A stretch of DNA of 64,000 bases from Spirometra erinaceieuropaei (GCA_902702965.1 CACRXP010000431.1:244020-308019), one strand, 5' to 3'. Counted from the first letter of the stretch, positions 11,136 to 23,070 are shown. Program-made: numbers and translations. The notes: generated from the sequence alone by a model not told the origin.

Positions 11136-14100
11136 ATGCCAGAAAATGGATCTTTCGAGCACGATGAGGTATCTTTTCAGACAATGTCTTCAGCACCTGT
11201 TTTAGATTATCCTAGAACCGTTTCACTACCTCCTCGCCAACTCAGGAAAAGGCCTACGAAAACAGCTTATAAAAGCTTTCAATTTTTGGATGCATATACC
11301 TGCCGAAAAACTCGAACTTCTCAGTGAAGTAGTTGAGATGCTCCATAACGCCAGCCTAGTGTAAGTGTAACTATTGTGTGCACCCTAGAGTAAACTTCAA
11401 TATCCGTATTTCCTAATATCGTATATCCTCTTTTCTAAGCATCGATGACATTGAGGATGGTTCAAGTCGCAGAAGAGGCAGGCCAGCTGCTCATATGCTT
11501 TTTGGTGTTCCAATGTCGATTAATGCCGCCAACTACGCTTACTTTCTCGCTCTTGAGAAGGCGCTTGCGCTGGGTCACTCAGACGTGCCGCGTATTTTCA
11601 CAGGTTTGTGCCTGACAGTATTTTTCTATGCGAGCCTGCATTTTTTTTACGGTATGTCATTTGATTAATAGACCGGTTCGATACACCTCAGGTGGCTTCC
11701 TCCTTCTCAGGGGAATCAGAGATAGCGGGCGAAGCTGTTGAATGCTGAGCTTTTGTTTGATTGAGCTTTGAGCAAACTCAGCCGGTTGGAAGACATCGGC
11801 TTTTGTTTCGTGTTCTGCTTTGCCGCCTAACCCATAATCGTGATGCAGGATGATCGGTTTGCTTTGGTCATTCAACTCGTCTGTTATCCAAGGACCTTGA
11901 GTCTTCTTTTCTGACTCTTTAACCCCTTCACAGCAAGTTTTTTCTCAGTGCTCCACGACGGCGAGATGCAGCATCTACTACTGAGGATGATAGACAACCG
12001 GAACGATTGTGTTCCGACGTGGTTATTGCTGTGTAACGGCCTGTAATACACCTTAAGAGGGAGAGGGGGTCTAGTGCAAAACGGATAGTCCCCAATCCTG
12101 TTTTTCGCCATTCGTGAACGTCATGCAAGTGCGGTTTTGAGCATTCTCCACTGATTCCGACATATCGTGGGACTGTGGATTGGAGTCTGAGGTTTTCTTG
12201 ACCGGAACTTAAAATATAACCGGAGCTACCGGACAACCTATAACTGTCTATCCTATTATATGTCTTACCTTCCGACACTGCTCGTCTGGTTTCTTCTTCC
12301 TTGTTTTTCCTCAGATAACCCTTACTTGTCTTTTTCATTTGAACTGTAAATAGAACAGATGTTGGATCTCCATCGAGGTCAAGGACTGGACATTTATTGG
12401 CGTTGCTCGTGCACTTGTCCGACGGAACAGGCTTACGACGACATGGTGATTAAAAGTAATTTCCTCTACTAGCACAGTCGCGTAGTTCTCTTCTCCTGCT
12501 CCAGTTATTTAATAGGTATGTTGATGCATCGGATGGCGTCTGTCTGTACTGGTTCAACCTTCCAGCCCCATTAGTCGATTCCCGCAGCCTTTTTGCGATG
12601 CGTCCTGCTTGGCTGCCAACTTCATTATCATGCACGTAGCCCCCAGCGTATTCCGGCCACCCTACGGTGAAGGGCAACCTCCCCCCTGACAAAATCTGAA
12701 GTCTGACAGTCGTATTATGACGTCAAAACGTCAATTGTAAGGATATACTCGTGTTTTCCCCCTAGTAGCGCCTCCCCAAGCCTTCCTACACAGGCCTGCC
12801 GTTCCTTTTTATCGACCCGCTGTCTTCGTAAGCACTCCTCTCAATAGTTTTACATGTCGCTTGTCATGACATCGATTGCACCGTAGCGGACCACCTTCGG
12901 TAGCTTGTGCACATTTGCCCATGCGCATGAATCTCCATTAATGTTCTTCTCGTTTAGAGACTGGAGGCCTGTTTGGTATGGCGGTGAAATTCATGCAGCT
13001 GTTCTCCTCAGACAAAAGGTACGTCCAGAGGCATAGAATACGCTAACTTTTTTGTCCACCCATCGCTTTGCCCTAATTCGCGTTTATCTATCGCAGAGAT
13101 TTCACGCATCTGCTAGACATTCTTGGACTCTGGTTCCAAGTGCGCGACGATTTTGCGAATCTCGTGGACGAGTCTGTAAGTACCGACATCGCGTTTTATA
13201 GGCATAGCCTTCGTTTGGGGACTGATCAGTGTACCTGACTCTCCTCTGATCTATCTTCCTACAGAGTGTCTACTTATTTAGCTTTAATACCTTATAGAAA
13301 GCGCTCCATCTGATCTTTCCTACATTATGACTCGCGTGTTCCTTGTGACCTTTTTTCAAGTTCACGATTTATAGACCATTTGCAGTCATCAGTTAGTCAT
13401 GTCCCAAATCGAGGTCCAGATGCCCTAGGGGGTTAAGCTAGGAGCAGTAATTTTGTAATCTACTAGCTGTCCACTAACGATCGCAGGTCGGCTGATCTCT
13501 ATTTCCCAAAGTCGCCTTGGAGCGGTGCGCGCTGACCTGTTGTTCAGACATTCTGTTCAGCTGCAGACCGTTGGCGCTTACGGAGCCGAATTTGCCGGGC
13601 CTGGGCCGTTTTGGAGTAACACAGTGAGCGAAACGTCCTTATAATCAGACTTGCAATCCAGTGGATTCCTGTGCTATGGGGCAAAGCATGGCGTAGAGTG
13701 CAATTCCCGTGTTTTATTTCCTTTTGAAAGGGAAAAGAAAGTTTTGTGCGAAATTTTGCACTACTAACGTCAGTGAGTTTAAAGTTTACTCGAGTAACTT
13801 GACGCAGTGAAACTGCTTTTCATGTTTTCTGTCAGCGTTCGGTTACTAATTAGGGGGGAATATACATGACGAATTGCTAATGACTGCAGCACTTGTCTAT
13901 GCATACTTCTCAGGTATTAAGGCCCGCGATCTTTCTGTGTGACAGGTTTTGATTTTTTTCGAAAATACGACTTGCGCCGAGTCCCTGCCGTTTCCCTTAC
14001 CTGGTCAAAGAACATTTTACTAGTCTTGGCACGTGCCTAGTCCCAGTCCCCACCAACGCTGCATTGTGTCGCCTTTGCCTTCAGTAATGTTTTGGCTATT

Positions 14101-17100
14101 CTGCTCGATGGGTTCAGTCTGTTTTTTGCACACAACCACACTTTGTAGTGTTAGTAATATGACAACTTTCGTTCTAACTGCCTAAAGTTGTGCTCAGGAC
14201 TGTTATTAATACAGATAGTAGCACAAGACTTATAGCCGACTGACAGTTTTCGAGTTCTTATGTTTTGGAATGTCGTTTTGCCCGGTCGTCTTTGTTGTTA
14301 GACAGGAAAGTGCCCCTCTTGGTGCCAGAGTACGCAAACCAGGGCCCTCCTGGTCCTAGACAAATCCTATTAAGTTCTCAACTGTTTCCTGGAACTCGCC
14401 TGTTCGCTTCTACCTGTTAAGTTACTTGGTTTGCGGGTGACTTCCGCCTGAGGCACCCTTCTGGATGTGTGGGTTTTCTGTTCCTCCTTAATTCAGCTGT
14501 GGACGTATCCACAATCCAGCCCTACGGTACACCAGGCTGAGGTCCCACGTTTCTGCAGACGATGGTGCGTGGATGGCAATTAAAGTGGCCGGAAGATGCT
14601 GCTATCTCTTGTGACCTCTTGTAAGTAGCAGATTTGCCAGATCGGTGTCCGGGCTACTTGTTTCGCAGCTACCACTAGCTGTTGGCCGATACGCTGTCCG
14701 CTTTAGGCATGACCACTCCGACCCCACCTCAGTTAGCTCGACTCCGGCAGATTGCCAGTAAAAAAGTAATGATAGTGAAGCGTAATATGCCATTAGTTTC
14801 CTTACTTTAGACACGGTACTGAGACCGCCCTCCCCACAAACGATGAGGCCCACCAGTGTTCAAAAATGTGAACGCCGTGACGACTTCCATTTGGATTCAT
14901 TTATAGTGGAGCGAACCTGTGGGACATCTTTACTACCCTCTTCCCTCAACTACCATATTCCAACAATTACTGGAGGAGGGCGTATGCGTGAGGGCTGTAC
15001 AGCCCGTTTACGCGGGCCACCCATGGTGTGCGCTAGATGGAGCTTTGTGCCGCGTAAGTCGCTGCACCAAATCTCGGTTAAATAAGTACTGGTAGGTAGG
15101 AAAGGGAAGAGTCAGTGAAACTGACACTGGAGTTTCCGTTTCTCATCATAAGTAATCAAATACGCATCATGATACGCTGGGATATTCCCAACTGTCGGAA
15201 TACTTGCATTACCGAAAAAGACAGAGGAGATTGGAATGACCATTTCTGGCATACTGGCCGTCACCAGCCAGTCATACCCAACTTCGAGGTGTGCGACCCC
15301 TGGGGTTCGACCTCGCAAGGCACCACGGGACGAGTGGATTCCGTAACGCGACCGGTTGGCGCCCCTCTACCATTGTCAGAATACTCCGGCTCCACTCAGG
15401 GGTAAGATCCAGGTTCCAATGGCTCCCTCCTACATGTCAAACTCCTAACCCCCTCCTTGAATCCCGGTATGTCTAAAGCGAGGGTCCACTGTTTGAACTA
15501 TAAATATACTACTAACTTAATATCAATAACTCGTTTTGTTTACACGGACTTAGACACGCATCTTGACATACTGCGTCCATAGCGACATAGCTGCCACAAG
15601 ATAGTGGTGGACATAATCCCATGCGAAGTTCAAACTATCAACTGTGTTCTAATCTGCCCCCGTCTTTTTTGCGGCCGCAGTACCACGATCTGAAAGACTT
15701 TGCCGATGACATCACAGAGGGCAAATTCAGCTATCCGGTTGTGCATGCAATCAATGCGCAACCGCATGACCGCCAAGTCCTCAGCATCCTCCGACAGCAC
15801 ACCTCCGAATATACCGTGAAACAGTACTGCATTGGACTCCTGGCAGACATGGGTTCCCTCGATCACACAGCCAAGAGACTGGTGCAGCTGGAAACGCAGT
15901 ACGTGCCCTTGCGCTGATGTCTGTCTATTGTTTCCTCCCTCGTAATATGTTGATCCGGCCATGCATCATTAGTTCCTCTCCTCTGGACGGTTAATTTTGC
16001 ATACAATGGTTTGCCCTCACTTGCTGTTTTAGGGTGGGAAAGCGAGCTCCATCGTCAGATCCAATCAGAATGCGTCGACCATAGCCTCAGATCATCATCC
16101 TACTGTCTGGCAGACCAGTTCAAGACTGTAGGATTATTTGCCTTGTTTAATTTCCGAGGAAATTAACGCGCGAACTTGGAGTAACTCTTTCGAAGCGCGC
16201 CTTTTCAGGCACGGTCCAGAGTTTGAGATGAATATTAAGCGGTTATTCCGCAGTAGCTGACGGATTTCAGATCAAATATTAATATCAAACTCTGGATCGT
16301 GTCTGAAAAGGCCCGCTTCGAAAGAGTTACTCCAAGTTCACGCATTAATTTCCTCGGAAATTAAACAAGGCAAGTTGAAACTGGAGTTCATATACCAGAA
16401 AACACACGGGGAAAGCTGGGGGACCCACTGACGAGCCGAACCCCTCGCAGCTGCGTCAGACAGCGGCATAAGGTCGGCGAAACACGCGTGTCTGGGCTTT
16501 TAACTAATACCTGTGTTGTTAGTACGGTAAATCATTGCACTCTAGGATTATACTGGACGCCGGCAAGTGAGGCTGTGTTGCGTTGCGGGGAACATTCTCT
16601 GCGTGGTTAAATAGTTGGGACTTGTGATATTTTTGCAGGTGACTGATTCCCAAGATCGGATCCAACCTCCGTCTGGCAGTACCATCGCTGCATGATCTAC
16701 GAACGCTGATTTCCCAGACCCGTAGGCTTGTATATTTTGCAGCTATCCTTTGTTGAGGACCGTGACACCATTTACCATCTGTGGACGCACCGAGTAGACT
16801 AATCTGCTGATCCCTTCTAGTAGGTCCTGTCGTTCTGAGTCTTCATCCTTGGGGATGCGATGTATTTATCCGAAATTTAGTGCTACTGTGAATACAGTTG
16901 AACCGTCAGAATGAGATCTTAGTCCCTGTTAGCGGTGGAAAGTTGATATTGCAATTAGCAGTCAAAGTGTTGTCCTCTCAAACTGTGCGGTTTGCGAGGC
17001 CATCGCGCGATTCCTAACTAAGCTCACACATGTGTAAGGGTTCAGCCCGTGAGAGCATGGTAATATGCCGGCGTTGGGAACTGCTTAGTCGTCTACTGTT

Positions 17101-20100
17101 GGCTGACCTGCGCGTATGTGTTTGTGGCTCATTCACTGTTAACAGCGATCAGGTTGACCGGACTGCAGCAACTGAAGTAATTGCTTTCAAAACTCGTTTA
17201 AGCATTCGGAAAAGTATGCATCATTCACCTCCCATGCCAGCATAGTTTTTGATCGTTATCACTTGGATGTACTTGGTACGGTTTTATCACACCTCATCTA
17301 GTCGGCCTCTGTTTAAAACTAAGCATTTTTATAATTCTCAGTCTGTATGAGTCTCCAGCAGCCTCCAAGACTGTTTTTCTCCTTCTTAACTCTTCCTGCG
17401 CGTTAGCCTGTTCGTCTATAACGGGCCATGTGGTAGATGCGCTGGGGCAACACGAGGGTCCTATCGGATTCTGGTAGGCGTTATCGAATTCGCGCACCAT
17501 AACAAATGCCAACATTCGGGGTACGGTGGCAGACCCGGTTTCCAGTAGACGTCGCGCGCACTGGGAACCCTGCCGCCCCTCCCCCCATTGTTGTTGTTGG
17601 TCAAAAACCTGTTTATTTGTTGTGTGAACCAGGGGGTGCGGAGTGGAGTGCCAAGGTGCGGGCTCGACCGTGTCATCCACTTGCGCCCTTCCCCACTTCC
17701 GGTCTTCTTAACACCGTCTTAACACCGGGTCCAGTGGGGGGGGGGAGAGGAGAGAGTGCGGCAGGCCCTGCGCAAGTCCACTATCACTATAAACTAATTC
17801 ATGCGTAAGCCACTGTCCCTGCCCTCACCTTGATGTGGAGCACACGGGGAACATCATCGGCAACGACGATTGAACAGTCGTATCACGACAAGGCATCAGA
17901 GGCAAGAGAACCTGGTTTTCAGGGCGGGTCACGGCCGACGTGCTACAGTGCCATCACCAGTTCTTGCAGTACTTTATAGGTTATTCGGTGTTCCAAACTT
18001 GAGCCCCCTCGCGCCTTTACAGCAGCGTCACTGTTGGCCCTGGGCTGCCTATTCGCGAGGCATAAGTCTACTTTTCAGCTATCCACCTTCCCCGAACACT
18101 GCTATAATATCCTTCTCCTTTGCGCTTGTCAGATGGCCAGCATGACGATCAACTTTCTTGCACTTCCATCCTCGGCACAAGCTACGTTATTGGTGGGAAC
18201 TGTTGACATTTATGTAGCCTTCGCCACTATCATGCATTTGAGGTGCTTTACCCCATCCTGACGCGCTAGGAATGGTGGCCTCAAAGGTTACCTACTTGCG
18301 GGATGACTTGGTCCTTCTCAAGACTGAGAGTCAGACTGCAATGGCTCCTTTTTAATGGGGCCTTTATGGCACCCTCACTGCCATGGAATTCATGCCGCTC
18401 TCACAGAAGCCTGCTGTTTGTTATAGGAACCGGGCCGTCGTCTGACACTTGCAGATGGGAGCCGGAGCCGACCTCCGGTCTGGACTAACTCATAAAATGT
18501 CAATCGAAATTCTGAAATGCGTTTTCGTTTTGAAAAAATTAAGTAAGTAGTTTTGTAAAACTATTCATTGTGAATCGTAATTCCATAATAATTCACTTAC
18601 CTGGGGATTCCGGCTTTCGAATGAACTTCTTTCCGGCTGCATGCAGAAACTATACTCTGTAAAAAACTGACAAATTAAATAGCATGCATTTTTCTCATTG
18701 CTTTTTGATGCCCTTATAAATTCAATAATATTTCATAGAAAACATGCATAAAAATATTCATGCTTTGCCCATTCGGTAGAAAATTACGTCTTCTTCCAAT
18801 TTTACACTCGGAGGAAGGGTACAATTCGGTTTTCAAAAAGTTTCTAATTGTGAGATTTTTTAATACCGTGAAATGGCCGTTTATAAAACGTCATGTCTCG
18901 GCATTTACTATTATGGTTTGTAAGATTAACAATATAGCTCAAATCCACTGCTTAATTTTTTGTACCCTATATGATCCCCCTTATTACCATAGAGAAATGT
19001 GTGGTTTTCCGTACGCGGAAAATATACGGCTTTTAGTTTGGAAACCCTGAATGCAAGTGTAAAGGCAGGTCGGGTTCAAATGTATTCGGGAATTGGAAAA
19101 GTTTTTTAAAACCGAATTATACCCTTCCTTCGAGTATGAAATTGGAAGACGCCATTTTCTACCGAATGAGAAAGAGAATGAATATTTTTATGCATGTTTT
19201 CTATGAAATATTATTGATTTTCTAAGAGCATCAAAAATCAATGAGAAAAATGCATGCCAATTAAGCTGTCATTTTTTACAGAGTATAGTTTTTGCATGCA
19301 GCCGGAAAGAAGTTCATTCGAAAGCCGACATCCCGAGGTAAATGAATTGTTATGCAATTACGATTCGCACTGATTGGTTTTACAACCCTACTTAATTAAT
19401 CTTATTGAAACGAAAACGCATTTCGGAATTTCGGTTAACATTCGATGAGTTAGCCCACCTACTGTATTCTTGCCATCAGAGCAAAGTGAATGAGGAAGGA
19501 GAGAGCGCCAGAGATTCTGCGCAAGTCTGCCCCGCTACAAATTGACCCCGACGCAATTTAGGGGTGCCGCGCCCACTCCCCAAAACACGGGTTAGACGTC
19601 GTCGCCCGTGGCGCTCGAGCCACCGTCCGTCCGACAGTAATTTGAATTTTGTTAGAGGGCATTACTATGATACAGCACTGACCTGACGGAAGTCCTAATT
19701 AGTACAGATTAGGTTTTGCCTCCTTGAGGCTGGGTACGTTCTGAAGAGTTCTCATCCAAAGTAAATGTGCAACTGAGCAGAAAGATGGATTCGCGAAGGC
19801 TACATTGCCTCCAGTATTCAAAAAACTATGTCCCTTGCTTTGTCCATAGGTAGATTCGCGCATACCACTGACGGATCAATTTTACCGCTGTAACGCTGCT
19901 GCTGAAATATCGTTCACAATATAATTGGTGTTTTGGCAGATCGAAGTACTTCATTTGACCCAATGTGAACAACTCTGCAACCTCGGTGGGATTTGAACCC
20001 ACGACGGTAAGTGCAAGGCCTGAGTACAGAGCCCTTTAACCATCTGAGCTACCAGGCTCTATCGGGGACCGTGAATTCAATCACATGTCGGTCACGTTAT

Positions 20101-22049
20101 CCGCCCAGCCGAGTTCCTCAAAATCTTGAAAATCTATTAGCTTGCGAATATTTCACAGGCAATTTTCAGTGTGCCAACTGTGTAAGATAGATAGTGAAAT
20201 AAATTGCTAATTTGTTTTTGACTACTTCCATCAGCCTACAGCAGATGCATGTTAAGCCCATCGACCGGTAGTAGGTGGAATATAGTCGTGATCTCCCCCA
20301 GTGGATGAGTACGACATTTGCCAACTTCCACATATCCGGAAGTTTACCAGCTTCAAGCGATTTCCCAAAGATGATACACAGAGTGGTTCAGCTAATTCAT
20401 CAGCTAGTTGACATAGGAGTACACCCAGAATCTCATCCAATGCAGGTGACTTGGCCCTATTCACCTTCGTTAACTCTGCCAAAACTAGTTACGGAGTAGA
20501 TAGTACTGTGCCCATAAGTGGTTTGCTGACGAACCAAAGCAGAGAGCTAAGCTGGAGTGGGTGGGGGTGGGGGGGTTTCCGTGATATAAATACTTTGGAA
20601 AAGTTCTGAGAGAAGCCCAGCTTTCTGAGGGTCGTTGGTCAGCATTTGGTTTTTTTTGCCTTTTAAAGTTCCGGGATGTTCATGTTTCGTAGTATTACTC
20701 TTGATATAGGCATAGAATTTCTTGGGTTTTGGCTATGCCTCTTCCAGGAGGCACGTCTTTCACGGGGAAATTTTTTGCATACATTGCGTTGTCGTCTAAA
20801 GTCTTGAAGTTTTCCTGGGCTCTCCGTTTGTAAAAAGATTTCCCATAACTTGCGCTCCTTTTAAATCTCCTTTACCGCCGTCGTCAGCCATTTCGATCTG
20901 CTTCTGGTCGAACGTCTCCAGGGCGGATAGTAATCTTCAATCAAGTTTTTCCTAGTTAATTCAAAGGTTCCCCAACATTCGTTGACATCTCTCAACACCT
21001 TCACCCATTGTGTGTGTGTATGTGTGTTTAATCGCCTAGCGTTAGAATTCCCCCGCCAGACATTTTTTGGCAACTTTGAGCTTCGTTCGGCGACCGCTGC
21101 AAGTGTTGATCCCTGCATTAATGTCATGTGATCGTAACAACCTGGGGGTTGGGGTGCAATCATCTTATTAACACTTACATCTTGGTAAATACTAGGTCCA
21201 AACGACTAAACCTCTGTCCATTACGCATTCGAGTGGCTGTTCGAACATTTTGGAAGACGAATTCATCGAGTATTACGTCCAATAGGATTTGTTCGAATCC
21301 TTGCCCATGACCCTGAACTGCCCTCAACCTGCGGAACATCTAAATCTCCTACAATAACCACGTTTTCCCTCTGACTGGTTTCGCAAAGTCTCATGATCAA
21401 CGTTTGATCCTCGTCTGCAGATTGCTTCGGAGGCCTATGTAAGACAGTGACAGTAGCATTTGCGAAATTCGAGCGGTGTATTCGGCCCTATAAGTACGTC
21501 TGCCTTACAGAGTGAAACGTGCACAGCATGGTTTTCAGAAGAATAGCATATTACCCTTCAGTCTACTAACCTTGAATCCGTGCTCCTGTAACTGGTCCTA
21601 TCAGGTCAGGTTCCTATTTGTACTTAAACATATGCCTTAAATACTACTAACATCTTTTGTCCGTCCCTGGCATCATAACCGTCCTTGTTTATTATGCGGT
21701 TTTGTCATATGGACCAGACGACACAGTTTGTGCTCTGCTACCATCACCATTTGTAATGGAAGAAGTATCACACAGGGTTAATTATCGCATCACCACTTTG
21801 ACGCCCTTTCCTACTCACTTCCCGTGCAGGTGCAGAAATATCGTCGCCGACCTGGGCGGTAACCCCCACCTTGAAGCATTTCTCTCCGAATTTTCCTCCA
21901 TTTACCGGTTGCCCTCGGGCGAACCCCGCACATTTCAATATCTGGGTTTGAAGAGCAAGAAGTTGTCGCACATAAAGCCTGTGTCCTGTGGCGATTATCC
22001 CTCCGGAGTACATAATTCTTCGAATAACCATCAGCACTCATCGCCATGA
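11136..22049 (+). CDS. GGPS1: Geranylgeranyl diphosphate synthase, eight exons
   Basis: The enzyme condenses farnesyl and isopentenyl diphosphate to geranylgeranyl diphosphate for protein prenylation. Exons: 11136-11168, 11206-11360, 11440-11603, 12354-12455, 12958-13018, 13097-13175, 15681-15898 and 21830-22049; all introns are GT-AG and the phases sum to 343 codons plus TGA. Motifs: [14 protein letters not shown] (first Asp-rich motif, residues 65-69), [11 protein letters not shown] (about 121-131), TGGLFGMAV, and VRDDFAN (second motif, 189-193) of the animal type III form. Ala and Ser sit four to five residues before the first motif, as in GGPP rather than FPP synthases. The ATG at 11136 was chosen because the 37-bp intron 1 then joins [11 protein letters not shown] in phase to [10 protein letters not shown]. 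The family is about 300 residues long; the roughly 40 extra C-terminal residues after SEFSSIYR may be a true extension or an unrecognised last intron. Confidence 0.93.
11169..11205 (+). other. Mini-intron 1 of GGPS1 (37 bp)
   Basis: GTATCT...TGTTTTAG. Retaining it would shift the frame (37 is not a multiple of 3) and lose the conserved ILEPFHYLL reading, so splicing is required. Removing it joins phase 0 to phase 0. Confidence 0.8.
13176..15680 (+). other. GGPS1 intron 6 (2.5 kb)
   Basis: A GTAAGT donor and GCGGCCGCAG acceptor bound the intron. It contains the SINE-like family 2 copy at about 15215-15335. I see no other coding-like or mobile sequence in it. Confidence 0.75.
15215..15335 (+). 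repeat. SINE-like repeat, family 2
   Basis: The block GACCATTTCTGGCATACTGG...CAGCCAGTCATACCCAACTTCGAGG recurs at about 25555-25630 (+) and, inverted, at 26465-26560. A B-box-like GGGTTCGACCTC follows at about 15302-15314 in this copy, suggesting a pol III origin, but no A-box was identified. Confidence 0.5.
16138..16373. mobile_element. 236-bp palindromic MITE-like element
   Basis: Left arm 16138-16226 and right arm 16285-16373 are 89-bp inverted repeats with only a few mismatches (TTGCCTTGTTTAATTTCCGA versus its complement), separated by a 58-bp AT-rich spacer. It has no coding capacity and lies in GGPS1 intron 7. No target duplication could be established by eye. Confidence 0.75.
17420..17880 (+). 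repeat. ZF-LINE 3' end fragment
   Basis: The reverse complement matches the ZF-LINE 3' region at 52925-53345 and 57903-58260, including GTGTGAACCAGGGGGTGCGG and CGCAAGTCCACTATCACTAT. It lies in GGPS1 intron 7. ORFs crossing it are by-products of the repeat. Confidence 0.65.
18295..18410 (+). repeat. ZF-LINE 3' end fragment, short
   Basis: CTGAGAGTCAGACTGCAATG and the following GGCTCCTTTTTAATGGGGCC are the complement of the ZF-LINE 3' block near 53720-53770 (GGAGCCATTGCAGCCTGACT). It lies just left of the foldback element. Confidence 0.5.
18484..19466. mobile_element. Foldback element, copy 1 (about 980 bp)
   Basis: Long inverted arms of roughly 360-390 bp flank a central region of about 240 bp. 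The right end reads CTACTGTA, the complement of TACAGTAG, matching both ends of copy 2 at 38361-39355; the outermost 13 or so bases are missing on the left. Arms share AACTCAT...GTCAA...AAATGCGTTTTCG and GGCTGCATGC. It contains no coding frame and lies in GGPS1 intron 7. The central region is inverted relative to copy 2, which simply means the opposite insertion direction. Confidence 0.82.
19940..20100 (-). repeat. tRNA-derived SINE
   Basis: On the - strand a TAGCTCAGATGG A-box (complement at about 20040-20051) and GGTTCAAATCC B-box (complement at about 19989-19999) are spaced as in a tRNA, with a tRNA-like head. The acceptor stem does not pair well and the 3' sequence continues into a tail shared with the copies near 0.8 and 22.6 kb, so it is a SINE, not a working tRNA gene. 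It lies in GGPS1 intron 7. Confidence 0.7.
20230..21600 (-). mobile_element. CR1-like LINE remnant
   Basis: On the - strand the right part gives an endonuclease tail and linker ([43 protein letters not shown], about 21160-20861). The left part enters the fingers of the reverse transcriptase ([20 protein letters not shown], about 20470-20400). The element stops at about 20230, before the catalytic motifs, and has several frameshifts. It lies inside GGPS1 intron 7, antisense to the gene. Confidence 0.72.
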
Positions 22050-22150
22050 CTTCTGTCTCTTCACTGACTCCTTTTGGCTGTCTTTTCTGCATATCATCCT
22101 TTGTCTTCGCATTCCTTGTCTTTTACCTCTTCTGTTGAACACCAGTCAGT

Positions 22151-22156
22151 AATAAA
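22151..22156 (+). terminator. GGPS1 polyadenylation signal
   Basis: AATAAA 102 bases after the GGPS1 stop codon, at a normal spacing for a short 3' untranslated region. Confidence 0.6.
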
Positions 22157-22614
22157 TGACCTACTGAATGAGCTTCGTCTACTCCTCTGATCGCGTGCGT
22201 ATGAGTGAACGTTGGAGTTTTTAGATGCCGTCTGAGGCTCCACTAGGTTGTGCTAGACGCTATGGTCACGCTCCGAAAACTGCCTCAGCAGATGGGTTGA
22301 GCTGGTCGTCTTTTTTCTCCGTCTCTCTCAAGTACTGCCGAGTTTGTATGCTCGATTCTGTGAGGGGACTGTCCGTGTTGTGGTACGCGCAGACGAGATC
22401 TTTGTGTCATAGCCCATCTGAATCCAACCCTACTTATTTATGCCATCGGAATGGGAGGGGTTTTGTAGGGAGAGTAAGATTGTGATATTGCCCAGGTTAT
22501 CACTACTCCCTGGTCACCATGCCTGACGAACACAACTATCCGTCACTTCAGTTGGACATTTTGAATTGACATTAGCAAAAATATATAGATGCTTTGGCAG
22601 ATTCTTGGGTTATT
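22157..22614. other. No gene seen
   Basis: Sequence downstream of GGPS1 with no recognisable exon or repeat. Confidence 0.4.
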
Positions 22615-22800
22615 CATACTGACCCAACTGTGAAAAACTCGACACCTCGGTGGAATTCGAACCCACGACAGCGAGGGGAAGGCTTTAGTACAGCCAACGC
22701 TCTAGCCACCTGAGCTACGAGGCCCCACCGGGAGACGTGAGTTTAATGACATTTGGGTCAAATCACCAGCCCAACCTACTGCAACATCTGCAATCCACCA
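22615..22800 (-). repeat. tRNA-derived SINE
   Basis: On the - strand, TAGCTCAGGTGG (A-box, complement at 22706-22717) and GGTTCGAATTCC (B-box, complement at about 22652-22663) lie in a tRNA-like head. Flanks match the copy at 19940-20100, including ACCCAACTGTGAAAAACTCG beyond the tRNA-like part. Confidence 0.7.
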
Positions 22801-22852
22801 AATCTGATACAGTAAGCTGACTGCCCAAGCAGGATTTCTTAAGTAATCCACC

Positions 22853-23070
22853 TACAGTAGGTGTGCTAAGTCATGTTGACCGAAACTCCGAAATGTGTTT
22901 TCGTTGTGAAAAGATTACTTAAGTAGGGCTCTAAAGGTAATCATTGCGCAGCATAATTATATAATAATTAACTTACCTTGGTTTCCGAACGGACTTCTTT
23001 CTGGTTGCGTTCAAAAACCACATTGTGCAAGAAATGATTGCTTAAGTAGCAAATTTAAAAAATATGCATC
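22853..23070 (+). repeat. Solo arm of the foldback element
   Basis: Begins TACAGTAGGTGTGCTAAGTC and continues with GAAATGTGTTTTCG and GGTTGCGTTC-like sequence, the diverged equivalent of one arm of the 38361-39355 element. The opposite arm is absent. Confidence 0.65.

Noticed and set aside
19975..20066. Functional tRNA gene on the - strand
   Set aside because: A and B boxes are present but the acceptor stem does not pair and the sequence continues into a repeat tail shared with other copies, so it was called a SINE.
11136..22049. GGPS1 as a processed or dead pseudogene
   Set aside because: It has introns, all phases agree, no internal stop was found and all catalytic motifs are intact.
22648..22735. 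Functional tRNA gene on the - strand
   Set aside because: Same SINE family as above, with mismatched acceptor stem.
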